DNA of 64,000 nucleotides from Trichoplax adhaerens (Eukaryota; Placozoa; Uniplacotomia; Trichoplacea; Trichoplacidae), in contig NW_002060965.1 of the NCBI RefSeq assembly GCF_000150275.1, forward strand, positions 562,923 to 626,922, given 5' to 3'. The notes beneath the pieces were generated by a model. That model saw only the letters and a list, made by a program, of their open reading frames with translations, searched no databases and was not told the DNA's origin. Position numbers and translations under genes: made by a program. Below are positions 36,369 to 48,300 of this stretch, one piece after another (positions within the stretch are counted from its first letter, which is position 1; each line of letters opens with the position of its first letter).

Positions 36369-36697
36369 TATATCACAAAAGCTGGAATGCACTTAGGGAC
36401 TTTGGTAAATATTATTATAATTTCTAATTAAAGAAATAATCCAACTCGAGTATTATATTTTTTTTGCAGTATACCGTACAGAGAGTAGCGATGGATTAAA
36501 TAGTGCGAGTACATGCGTAATGAATGCTAGACATCATGCCTACTGCGCCCTAGCGTATAGTACAAAAACAGCAACTGTATGAGACGTACAGTGCCGTGCG
36601 GTAAGGCAAAATGTAACACAAACTATGGTCCGTAAACAGCCATTGATGCACCGTCTCTGATCAAAATTCTCCATCGGTAAGAATTTTCTTCGCCTCT

Positions 36698-37107
36698 CTA
36701 AACAATTTCCTTCTTGAAATCAATCACTACAACAGCTATGTCTTTATTTACATCACCTTCTCAATAGGAAGTATTATCTACTTTATTTACCATTTTATAT
36801 TATGCATCCAGTGTACTGTATATACACAGTATTTCACAATCTTATTCATTCATTTACTGGTTGCAATGCCCTGCCTATCTGCATCAACTAAAGCAGTGTC
36901 CCCCTCTTTGGTAATCGTCATCATTTCTAAATTAATATGTATTAGTTACCGAATGACATCGAGAATCTGGATTGTAGATATACATGAGCATTAGATACCA
37001 TATTAACTAGTCATGTCTATATTATACGCTACACGCAGTTGTACAGTACAGTAATACTAAACTCCAGGACCGTGAGCAGAGGTAACTTCAATAAACGTGA
37101 AAGACAT
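36698..37107 (-). CDS. Possible small three-exon gene or pseudogene, unknown function
   Basis: Three minus-strand segments join with GT-AG borders and matching phases: 37107-37071, 36926-36858, 36759-36698. They would give a 55-residue product starting MSFTFIEVTSAH, with KEGDTALVDADRQGI and DIAVVVIDFKKEIV before a TAG. After that TAG the same frame stays open for about 25 more codons (for example RWRILIRDGASMAV), so it may be a longer gene with a disrupting stop. I do not recognise the family, and short segments can join by chance. Confidence 0.3.
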
Positions 37108-37360
37108 TGCTGGCAAAACTTCTGCTAAATCGTTCAAGTTGTACAGTAGCGTACTGGACATTGACATTGTACGCATGTGCAATGTGCAGTACAATTGACT
37201 GTTGACATTGTACTGTACAGTACAATGTACTGTCCACTGTTATTATTTTACCATATCGACTTTAGTACGATACAGTACAAACTCTACAGTAGTTACAGTC
37301 CCTTTGGCGATTGTTATGATGTTGGGATTACTGTCTGTACGTACTGTAGGTACAGTACAG
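37020..37360. repeat. Cluster of TACTGTAC / GTACAGTA palindromic words
   Basis: Within 340 bp there are many overlapping copies of TACAGTAC, GTACTGTA, TACAATGTAC and similar self-complementary words, densest at 37138-37225 and 37320-37362. A similar density occurs between KANSL3 and THOC1. It could be a binding-site cluster or a simple-sequence drift product. Confidence 0.5.
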
Positions 37361-38361
37361 TAATAGGATTTCGACCATGCAAAAAACTGATGACGCTATT
37401 AACTGTAAATACAACAACAATAAACTCAACTCCATTGATGTTATTGTTAGTGTTGTTCATCAAACTGTAACTTATTGTTAGTAGTAGCACATAAAGAAAA
37501 AATGATCAATCAATGTAGGTAAAAGCAATTATATGCTTGGAGAAGTAAATTTCCTTCAAGGTGTATAATCATTGGCATATAGATCAGAAAGTGGGTTGTA
37601 AAGTTCAAGCCTTATAGTATTCGGCTGGTGGATTTTGAAATGTAACCAATTCATTGTCAACAGGAAATAAAAGGTTAGAATATACTATCTAGACAATAAA
37701 ATTAATTAATGACAATCATATGCAATATCATTGATTACAGTTAACTTTTATGAGCACAATTCATATATTTTATAGCTAGAATTTATCATAATTTATAAAC
37801 TTGTCTAATACGTGGAGATCCGTTTCCGTTATTCGATCGAATCAGTTAATGGCAAAGATATTATCAACAGTCAATAAAACACTCTACATCAACATTCGAT
37901 AATATTGTATATACAATTATGCATGTATCCTCCATTGTCAGACTGCTGAAATAAATTTCATCACTGTCGTCTTTATAGATATCATAACTAGGGCTTTATT
38001 ATTTAAAAGACTTACTTTAATAGATCACATGGTGTTGCTCTATTCCAAGCGAATCAAATTAAATGACAGTTCTTAGTAGCAGTAAAGATAGTGCTATATA
38101 CGCGTATGTACGCGCAATGAAATAATGTTGTATATGTGTGTCCTCAAATTGTAGGCAATTAGAACTAGCTTCGCGACACCAACTTTAAGGACGAATATTT
38201 TTTCTCTTTCATCGCTTTCGATATGATGTTTATTATGGAGGTGCTATCTCGGGGTAAACTATCATGATGGACAACTTCTATGTATACAATAAAAACAAGT
38301 AGAGTATTTTTCCTGCCAACAGAAATTTTGATGATATTTATTACAGCAAAGGAGGAAAAAG

Positions 38362-41300
38362 ATGAAAAGTTATGAGCTCAAAGCTGTCATTGATAAATGG
38401 CAGGATCTGCTAACGATAATATCGGTAGATGATATGATAGCGTATATGATGCGAAAGGAATTGTATGATGTTTGCCAGTGGTTTGAACGCATGACTTCTA
38501 GAAACAAGTCGAAGAATCGACAAATTTATAAAAAGGAGAAAATATTGGAATGCTTCACTGGTCTTGAACTGCCTAATGCATTTGATCTTTTAATCGATGC
38601 ATTATCAACAACTAATGGACCAGATTCAACGCCTATTATTGATTCTCTCCTTCAACGACAGTGTCAATTGGCACCAACTAATAGTACTGATCTTGATAGA
38701 AAAGGTAAAGTCGCTATTTTTTAATAAAGGTTTTAGGAATACACCCTTCCATAATTAATTACAATAATCGTTGATATTATTAATAAATAACTTTTCTATA
38801 ATGGTAATAAGATTGAGATAAAAAATTTTATTCGATTGCATGGAGTGCAATTTCTATTTTACAAATTAATCTTTGCAATACTGCATATTAACTGTACTAT
38901 ACAATGGGTGCAAATTTTTTACTGACAAAATATACTTTTAATTTTTATTTTTGTAGCTTTAACTATAAATGCATTTATTCCTCCGTTACCTAACTGTTAC
39001 GTAACAAATTTTCAAGCTGAAAATCATATTATTGAAATCCTGCAAGACTTAAAAATTAAGAATTTGAATGGCTGGATTGTCCTCTATGGATCGCAAGGGA
39101 TTGGTAAAACTGCTCTTGTAAATCAGTTCGTCCGCAATCAAGCTATGACGGGCGATTACTCTTCAGGAGTAATATGGATATCGTTAGGTAGGTAGATTTA
39201 CGCTTTTATATTTCATGTAGTATAATTGAAGTATTGGGATTGTAGGTAAAATGATTTGTGAGATACATAAGAAACTTATAAAAATGTCTATTTTAAGAAG
39301 CTTTGCATGTAAAAATACCTAGAGAACAAGCTAAAATAGTAAATTTTCTATTAGTAATTTAAATAGATGTAATTAAACTATACTTGCAGCATGTAGCCCC
39401 TAAAGATACTTTTATATGATATGAAAGAAATACTGCTTATTATCCAAAACAAACAATTCTCTTACAGGTCAAACTAAGATGAATCAAACGCTAACGGTGA
39501 TGCAACAGCTATTGAAACGATTGAATAGGCAAGAATGCGTTATACCATCTACTATGACAAGTCTTCAAATGAAAATTAGCTCTTTAATAGGTAGAAATTT
39601 CGCTATGAAATTGATATATAAATAAACAAAGTCATCAATATTTCTAACACTTATTATTTGTTCGTTGTTATTATTGACGGCACTCTCTTTGTAAATGGCC
39701 ACCATGACAGAAAATCAACCCATCAGACCATTTGTAGTATTGGATGATGTACGAGAAGCAAATCAATTGCTGTATCTAAACTTTAATTGTGATACCATTG
39801 TCACGACTAGAAATGCAGATATCGCTTCAAAGCTTAATCGAGAGAAATGTGTAATACATATAAAAGTTAGTAGATCTGTACACCTTTGACTAATGCACCT
39901 GCCGTATCTTGATGTTCATAATTATTATTTACTCATCTTCATGCCAATTTGACTACTAGGAATTATTAACTGTAGAGCATTGCAGAAACGTCATGGCATC
40001 GACTGCTAAAATTCCTATTTCAACTTTACCAAAAGCTGTAGATCAATTCATTGAAATTGTGGATCATTCAGCCTTGATCTTAACACTGTTTGGGATTTTA
40101 GTACAACACGATAAAGATAAATGGAATATATCAGATAACAAATGGTTAAATCAATACCAATCACAGTATGACACTAAAACCATGTTGCACAAGCTTATTG
40201 ATATGCTTTTGAGTAACTTAAACGAGAGCGATCTGAATTTGATTTTAAAACTGGATATATTTGAAGAAAATACCATAATACCTATTAACACGTTATCCAT
40301 GTATTGGGGCGTTAATCAACATTACTGTATTAGCATAATGAATTCTCTGGTTCATCGATTTTTAGCTACTGAAAACGTCGTAAATACTAAGTAAGTTGAA
40401 AAAAGCATATTTAAGTTGCTTATAAATAACAATATACATAATTACTTATTTCTCGAATAATTTTTATGTCAATATCGTAATATCGTTATAGGAATATCGG
40501 CTATTCTTTAAATGACTATATGGCCGATTATATACGAAGCCGTCACTGCGTCAGCGATGCAAAAGCAAATCATGTTACATTATTAGATTTATACAAGAAG
40601 TCTTGTCAGGGGGACTGGGTTCAGTTAAGAAATGATGATTATATACATGATCATCTCGTTGATCACGTTATTGGCGCAGATGATAAGAAAACTATGAAGG
40701 AGTTGTTAACGAATTTTAAATGGCTACAAATAAGACTCAAAAATAAATCGTCTTATGCTTTATTACATGACTTTATTAAAAGTCGTTCCATTCTTGATTT
40801 CGAGGTATGAGTACTACAGAATTACAGATTTATGTAACTGATTATACCGTAGTAATTTCATCACTTGCACGTATATATTGTAAGTTGAGATGCTGATGTC
40901 TATATTTTTGCGTACAAATACAACAGTGTTCTACTTCATATTTTTCAGGAATGGAATCATCTTCATGACTACTGGTATCTTGTACGGGATAGTCATAGTT
41001 CCATAAATCTATGCCAGGATGGAAGTTTAATTCAGCTAGCATTAAGCAGACCTTGGTGGCGAGATTTTTACAAGGAAGTTGAAAGTAAGGCCATTGAAGA
41101 TTGCAAAGAAACAACATTTTTTAAGTGGAAGTAAGCCAGATATTCTTGTGATATCATCTTCGATACTTTAATTAAAGAGTTTCGGCGCCGTCATGAACTA
41201 TTGATTAATCGATCAAGAAGACACTTAAATTTTTCCTTGAATCTAAAATAGTAACTGCTATAACCAGCGAAATGAATTTCAAATCTGTATTGCCACATTG

Positions 41301-44300
41301 GAACCCACTTCAGAATCTATAACTAGCTCTTGCTTCTCATCAGATGGAACAATGTTAGCTTGTTGCGATAAGATTGGAAATATTATTGTAAGTTGTTCAG
41401 TCAAAAGTTATTCTTGACTTTCTTATAAAAGTGAAAAGTTATATCAACAGTCACATATCCAAAATGTAAATACATTGCTTGTACAGTACTATACATATTA
41501 CAGAACATTCGTAGAATTTCAAAATGGTAACCAATGCTGAGCATTGTACCAATCATATACGTATTGGGTTATCAAAATCTTAACTTGGTATATCGTATAC
41601 GATAAATGGTTAATGATTTATTTGTCATTGAATATTTTGCTATAAAAGCCGTTTATTTAATTCGTTAGTAGCTTAAGAACTGATATACTACCCAAAGGTT
41701 TTCTGCTCCCAATTTGATAGCTGCCGAAATTGTTTAATCTGTTATCTAGTATTAAAATCTAACGGTAATCAATCGTAACGTTCTTTCTTAGCGAACTAAA
41801 TGTCTTTTTACATTTACATTATTAACTTATAGATATATGATACCATTTTATGGACTCCGTTGTACTCCTTTCATAGTACTAAGGGTAAAATCTCGAATTG
41901 TTCCTTTTCACCCGATTGTCAGAAAATTGCGTTATCTTTTCACTGCGGTAAAACTGAGGTAATTTCCTTGTTCTATCTAGAATAATCCATTCATTCTATA
42001 AACGAAAAATTCGCGTTAACAGCATCTAATCTAACATGAAATATATTCGTCATTATTCAGCAGTTGTCTATACACAGAGTATGACCAATTCAATTTCTAA
42101 GCTTATATACGCTCAAATGCCATTTCTATAATATAGGTATGGAACATCAATAACGAAAAAATACTCATCGAACATGGCTATCATACTGCCAAAGTCAATT
42201 GGTCAGAATTTTCTCCAAGTGGACAAGAAGTTGTTTCCTGTTCGGATGATAGGCTGATTATGGTAAAATAGCAAATAAGACTTAATCTCAGTAGCAAGAG
42301 TATTCTGATTTTACGTAATTTATAATATTATGGTATCAATCCAGCTAACCTTGCGACATTTTTAAACGTCTAATATCGTTAGATTTGGAATTCAAATACT
42401 GGCAATAATATCGTCACCTGTCGTGGTCATAAAAATATGGTTATAGATTGTCATTATTCTAAAGATGGAGGTAGAATTCTTTCCTGTTCATGGGATAAAA
42501 CAATTCAGGTAAGCTCATCTTAGCATATAATATTGGTGATTTTTATAAAGTTAATTTGCAATGGTTGCAATTTAGAGAATTTTTTAGTCTTGTTGTAATA
42601 AAGAATTGTTTTATAAATCTAATGATTATATGAACCAATATTGTTCTTTCAGATATGGGACACCACATTTGGAACTAGTCTTCTTGTTTGTGCGATAACT
42701 GAAGATTGGCCCATTTTTTGTTCATTCCTTGATCATGATCAACATATTATGTGTGGATGTGAACATCGAGTTTATATATGGGATTCTAGTACCGGTGACG
42801 CTATTGATAAGCTTACTAGTACATGCAGAGATAGAGTGTCATTATATGATGTCACTGCAAATGGCAAAATGGCAGTTCGATGCTTATTTGGTAGTAATTT
42901 AGTAGAGGTAATGCATCCAAACATTATTACTACGTTCAAGTTTTTTTGAAGTTCAGATTTAGATGATTAATATGATCATTATTATAGCATGATAGTCATC
43001 CTTTAAGCTATTTATTTCGCAATGTAAGAGTTTCAATGACTTGTATGCAACGTTTTTCTAGGTTATTGATACATCATCCGGTCAAACATCTATTGTAACA
43101 GATGATGGGCATCACGATTTAATAACGTGTGCAAAAATCTCGCCTAATAGTAAAATTATTGCTACTACGTCTAAGGATACCCTGTTAAAGTTATGGCTAG
43201 TTCAGCCATTCAAAGAAAATATGGAAAAGGCCGATAAGAAGCCTATGCATCTTTTAGATTGCAGTTTTATTGGTAACGTACCACATATTATTTCCGGAGA
43301 ATATGAACAATGGGAAGGACAAGCTATTGAGGTTTTATTTTGGGATACATTTGTTTTTGATTGTGGTACTGACTGTTAAATGTTAATACCTCGATTAAGT
43401 TATGAAACTCATTTTGATATCAAAATATAGTCATTTATAGGTAAGGATGTTCGCTTTGTAAAAGAAACCTGTAAAGAGGATTGGAAATGCGTTAAATGCT
43501 GTTCCTTGTCGCATAATGGAAATCTGCTAGCCGTAGGCTTTGCTTTTGGTAAAGTTAAGGTAAATATATTCATTGTAATTTAAATAATAGATACTGATGG
43601 TGGTAATCGGTATCTATATTAATTAAAGAGTCATTGCTAATAATCTGTACTATAATACGCACGTAAAAAAACATCTCATTTATAATAAACCTGTATATTT
43701 CCTGTTGCAGATGTTACACCACGACAACTTGGAGGTTGACTGGTCAATTAATAATCTACAGTTGCATGTTAACAATTTAACATTCAACTCTACCGACGAG
43801 GTTCTTATGGTATCAATTAGTACGGATCCATTGGATTCTTTAAAGCAATTCAAAATTATTGTATGTTCTCATCAAATATCGAATTAACGCTATATATGTT
43901 ATCAATTTTGTTTATTTTTATACCTTACGATAATGTTAGGTTTAAGGCACGTTATGCATTTATATGTGAACTTTATACACTGGATAATATTAGCTACGTA
44001 GGGTATTTCCTAAACTTTAGTAGCTTGATAAATAAATGTATGAAAATCGACTTTCTTGCTTCTAGATTGTCAATTCTATCAATGGAGATATTGTCAATAA
44101 ATTTATATCTGAAGATCAGATTTGCTTTTATAAATTTTTGGAAAGCTCAAATATCCTACTTATTGGTGCTGCACGTGGAGAAATGCAGGTATATTAAACA
44201 TTTTATTATCAAAACGTTATATCAAGCCTTTTCTATTACGATACGAATATGAAAAGGCGTTAATCTGTGATAAGCGTCAAGCCTTCATAGTTTCTATTTG

Positions 44301-45383
44301 AGCGTAGATGTCTAGTTTATTCGTGGTTATTTTTCTCGATCCTAGGCCTACAATATTTATGAAAATTCCAAATCGATCGACTCATTATCTATACCTGGGA
44401 AGATTATTCATCACGACTTAGCATTAGATGATGCTGAATGTGCTGTAATACTAGAAGATAAAGATTCCAAGGTATGTACGTGTATACTGCAGGGACTGGT
44501 TTTGTTACGTACATTAGCCCTGCTTATCATCTGTTAAATCAGATATAATGGATATACAGCTACATTTGCTTAACGATAGTTGCTGTGTTGGTATAAACGA
44601 GAGTATCTATCCAGTAATATGTACTAAGTTAATAACAACCGAGTATTTAGGATCAATACAGTATCTCCGTTAAGGCATTTAACAAGATTTATATAAATAG
44701 TAGTATTTTTATCTGATTAAGTGCGAATCTTTCTTGAATGCTGTAAATTTTGAGATGATTATTTGAAAGAAATAGGCTTGCTTTTCTTAATATTGCTAAC
44801 GGATTTATCGCAATTACAGGCCTGCATAGTGTGGAACTGTGTCAGTTTTAAAATAACTCATACTGTGGATAGTAATACTTGCATTTCGACATGTAAATTC
44901 TCAACCAAATGTGATAAATTAGCTATAGGCTACGATTATGGAACGTTTAAGGTAATCTGCAGTGCTAGCTATGATACGATATCTTACATTACAGTAACAG
45001 TAAACGATCATTTAGGTCATTGCTCTATAATGATTTCCTACCGCATATATGTGCGTAAATATCATACTTAGATTTGGGAAACGACTTCATGGACATTATT
45101 AACTAGTTTCGATGGACATCTTGGTTCTATTCAAACATTATACTTTTCAGCAGATGATAAAATCATTCTTACTGGAGGTAAATGTATAACTTGGTGGGAT
45201 TTAACTGAAAATAAAGTAATGCAACAATTTCCATTACAGCACTACGCTAATGTGATTAAATTTAATGACAGTTTACATACTGTAATAATTGATGACGGTG
45301 AATACCTTTATGTACTATCACATATAACCCCCATTGATCGGATCGGATCGTTCTCGCTGAGACGAAACTTAAGACGAAAATAA
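38362..45383 (+). CDS. APAF1-like: NLR-A: APAF1-like CARD / NB-ARC / WD40 protein
   Basis: A 1270-residue cytosolic apoptosome-type protein (human APAF1 1248). Nineteen exons: 38362-38704, 38957-39187, 39468-39590, 39711-39865, 39960-40390, 40492-40804, 40949-41130, 41252-41387, 41833-41958, 42137-42262, 42383-42508, 42653-42907, 43062-43365, 43441-43559, 43711-43860, 44066-44188, 44346-44471, 44820-44951, 45072-45383. Residues ~1-95 form a helical CARD. The P-loop GSQGIGKT is at 159-166, Walker B FVVLDD at ~240-245, sensor IVTTR at 262-266. A winged helix (MYWGVNQHYCISIMNSL) and HD2 follow, then some 13-15 WD40 blades with 'SCSWDKTIQIWDT'-type ends. Two departures stand out: the GLPL motif reads HSALILTLFG (proline lost) and the MHD-like site reads SLNDY (Asn435 for His). 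ATP-dependent assembly that recruits a CARD caspase is the family role; for this protein it is inferred. Confidence 0.92.
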
Positions 45384-48300
45384 TTTATGAAAGCAACTAC
45401 ATAGGGAAATCGTAGTAATTTAATTATAACAATTATGAGAAATTTCATTCCTGGAATGTTCAGTAAGTTATCTCTTTTCTGATTATGATAGCTTATTTTC
45501 TTATGTTATCAATAGTGAGTAGTAATATATGCTCTTATTATAACATATAAAATGTAGCAATTCTAATATTATTGGATAGTAATATAATATACAATTTACT
45601 AAGCTTTATTTGATTATTGCAAATGATGATAATTGCAATTACGCATACCAGTATAATAAACGCATATGGAGATTTCTAGCACCATTAATTACGTACGGTC
45701 ATGAAAAATATCGATATGCCCTTTTCCAGTGGAAAGGCATATGCCATAGCTATTGTAACTTCTTAATTAATTTAACAAGAGTGGTGATAGGAAATTGATT
45801 ACTTATATTGCACACTCTATTTCATCAAGCCTTGTTAGTACTGTTTAATCTTCTAAATCTCCGATATATGACGTCGCATAGAAATTGAAATTATTGTATT
45901 ATTGGAACTTACTCCGTATTAAACTATTGATTATCTGAGATGGAATTAACAGAAAATTTTGTTCTTTCAATTTATCGGTGTAATCATAATTCTATCACAT
46001 GTCCTAATTATTTGCAATAGTAAAAATATAGGAATAAAATGATTGGAATTAAAAATACTTCTGTTGATATATCTGGTCATATAAACCTAATTTTCTTTGT
46101 TAACCACTGGCTTCACGAAGTGTCCTACTGTATAGTCCGTCCCTATTTATTGAAATGCAGTAATTTCACAGGCATAAATAATTATTTATACTAAATTATT
46201 TGATTTTGCTACGGAAGAAGAAAGTGTACGTACTAAAACGATTTCATGAACCCTATAGCTGAGATTGTGTTATTGATATGCTGCAGCATGTTCAATAGCT
46301 CTCTGACTACCAGTATACGTATATTTTCTGTAATCATAAATTTCAATCACCCCCAATTTATTGAATTTTTTACTATTAATTGGTGAAAATCAATCTGAAA
46401 AACATTTTTGTTACCCAAACGACATATGCTAGCAATGTCAACGCCAGAGTAGATAATACAAGTATGACTGAGGTTAAAAAGTATAAACTTTGTATAATGT
46501 CTAACACTATAATTTGTACAGAAAAGGCTAGTATGCTACTGTATTACGGTTATTACAAATATAAAACATGAGGTTACTATCATTGCGTGATATACATAAA
46601 TGAAGTTTTCGTCCTTTGCCCTTGCATCGAATCATAAGATAATTAATTTATGATGTATTCATTCTTATATAATATGGGATAAATTTAATTGTTAAATTCA
46701 GTATAAACCTGGAGAAAGGTTTGAAATGCGTTGATTTAGGGCAAGTTAAATATATTTTAATTATTCTCTATTGCACCATCAACTAGCGAAGTTGGCTACT
46801 ATCAAATGTAGGGTAGCGAGAGCTGAAAATGAACATATGAATATTATGATACAATTTTTACTATTAAATTTAGGCTTAGCGACTTTGTAAGCGGGCAGCT
46901 TAGAAGTAAGATTAATCTTTTGATTCGAAAATTCCTTTCTTTTATTTCAGGCAATCAGGAAAGGAATAATGCTGGTGATTATATTAGCAACCATTTTTCC
47001 CATAAGGTATGATTGAATGCAGTACAAAGTTAAATACCTAAGCTTTCATAATGCCTTAGGCGTCTATTTTAAAGTGTAAGTAAGGATAATTCATCGTCCG
47101 TCTAGTGACTTTTATATACATAAGCAAACTATACAGTTTGCAGTCTGATTACGGTATTTAAGCCGATCGGAAATTTTACAATTTGATTTACGTAGTGCAA
47201 CTAAATCACTTATCAACAACGATATTGTTTGGAGAGGCCTTTTGGCAGCTAAAAATGGGCTAGGAACTAGAAAGATTTTTAAACATGAAATTATTTACAC
47301 TATCCTAATGAGTAGTAAATATTTTATCCAGTAATTAGGACTTATCGAAATTTTTTATCAACATCTGTCGGTAAAGTCTAGAATGTTTAGAACAACCAGC
47401 ACTATATCCTATTTGGATGTAGCAGTAACAATATCGAAAGATCTTGCTTCTTTTTTGGATATAATGACATAATCATTTGTTATTCTAATATCGTCACAGA
47501 ACATGTTGTCTAGCTTTAATCTTTATTTTTGCCTCCATATATCTACGATTATTTTACGCTTATTTATTTTTAACGGTTACTATTCGATATCGGGATATAA
47601 CAAGCCCATAAACACGTTCTAATTGGAGATATTAGACGCAATGGTACGCATTTTAAGTCGTGGTCCACTTGTTTCCTGAGTTTAGAGTTGGTATTCTTGC
47701 TGTGCTTTGCTGTAATTACGCTTTTCTCAGGGATTATTATAACAACTACGATTAAAGGTTTACCGATTGTACTATTAAAATAACTAGCGTCTATCCAGAG
47801 ATTTTGTAGTTAGTTTACAAGTATTGTATAAAGTTTAGAAAGGAATGTTTCACCACCGAGCTGTACTTAATTTCGTAATTATATAATGACAAATGTCTCA
47901 TAAGTTACCACAATGTTACAATCTAAGTTTACTTTACCCAATTGCACTCTCATGCTAATATAGAAAGAATTATAATTACCTTAAAGAAAAATGAATGCAG
48001 AATAGATTCACTATCTAGCCATTGAGCATCCTCGTACAGAAATACTCTATTTACATAGAAAGGACCTTGCTTTTGGCCTGTAATCCTCCAGTCAAGTCTA
48101 GTTAAATAGTCAATTTTCATTCAGTAAAGGGCTTTCGAACTCCGATCGCTTTCTGATAGATTCTAAGATTATTCAACCATGATCAGCAACATGCAGCGTT
48201 GTATAACATAAATCAGTTCGTCTCGCATGGGATTATCATCGGGGCTGTATGCTAATCTTTCTGTTCTTGCACGGTTATTAGGGCTTACCGTAGCAACACC

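Larger units (their letters stand above)
36369..38361. promoter_or_regulatory. Divergent upstream region of UBLCP1 and NLR-A
   Basis: About 2 kb separating two diverging genes. It holds a possible small split gene on the minus strand (36698-37107), a cluster of TACTGTAC/GTACAGTA words (37020-37360) and AT-rich sequence to the NLR-A start. GGAGGAAAAAG precedes the NLR-A ATG. No other gene seen. Confidence 0.4.

Noticed and set aside
41842-41958. Considered whether the WD40 exons after 41,800 form a separate WD-repeat gene
   Set aside because: Phases continue without a break from the CARD exon to the stop at 45383, and the total length matches APAF1. The same order recurs in NLR-B.
43863-44252. 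129-codon + strand frame within the NLR-A 3' half
   Set aside because: It runs across an intron and exon 16 in the wrong frame. The WD40 frame through exons 15, 16 and 17 is continuous without it.
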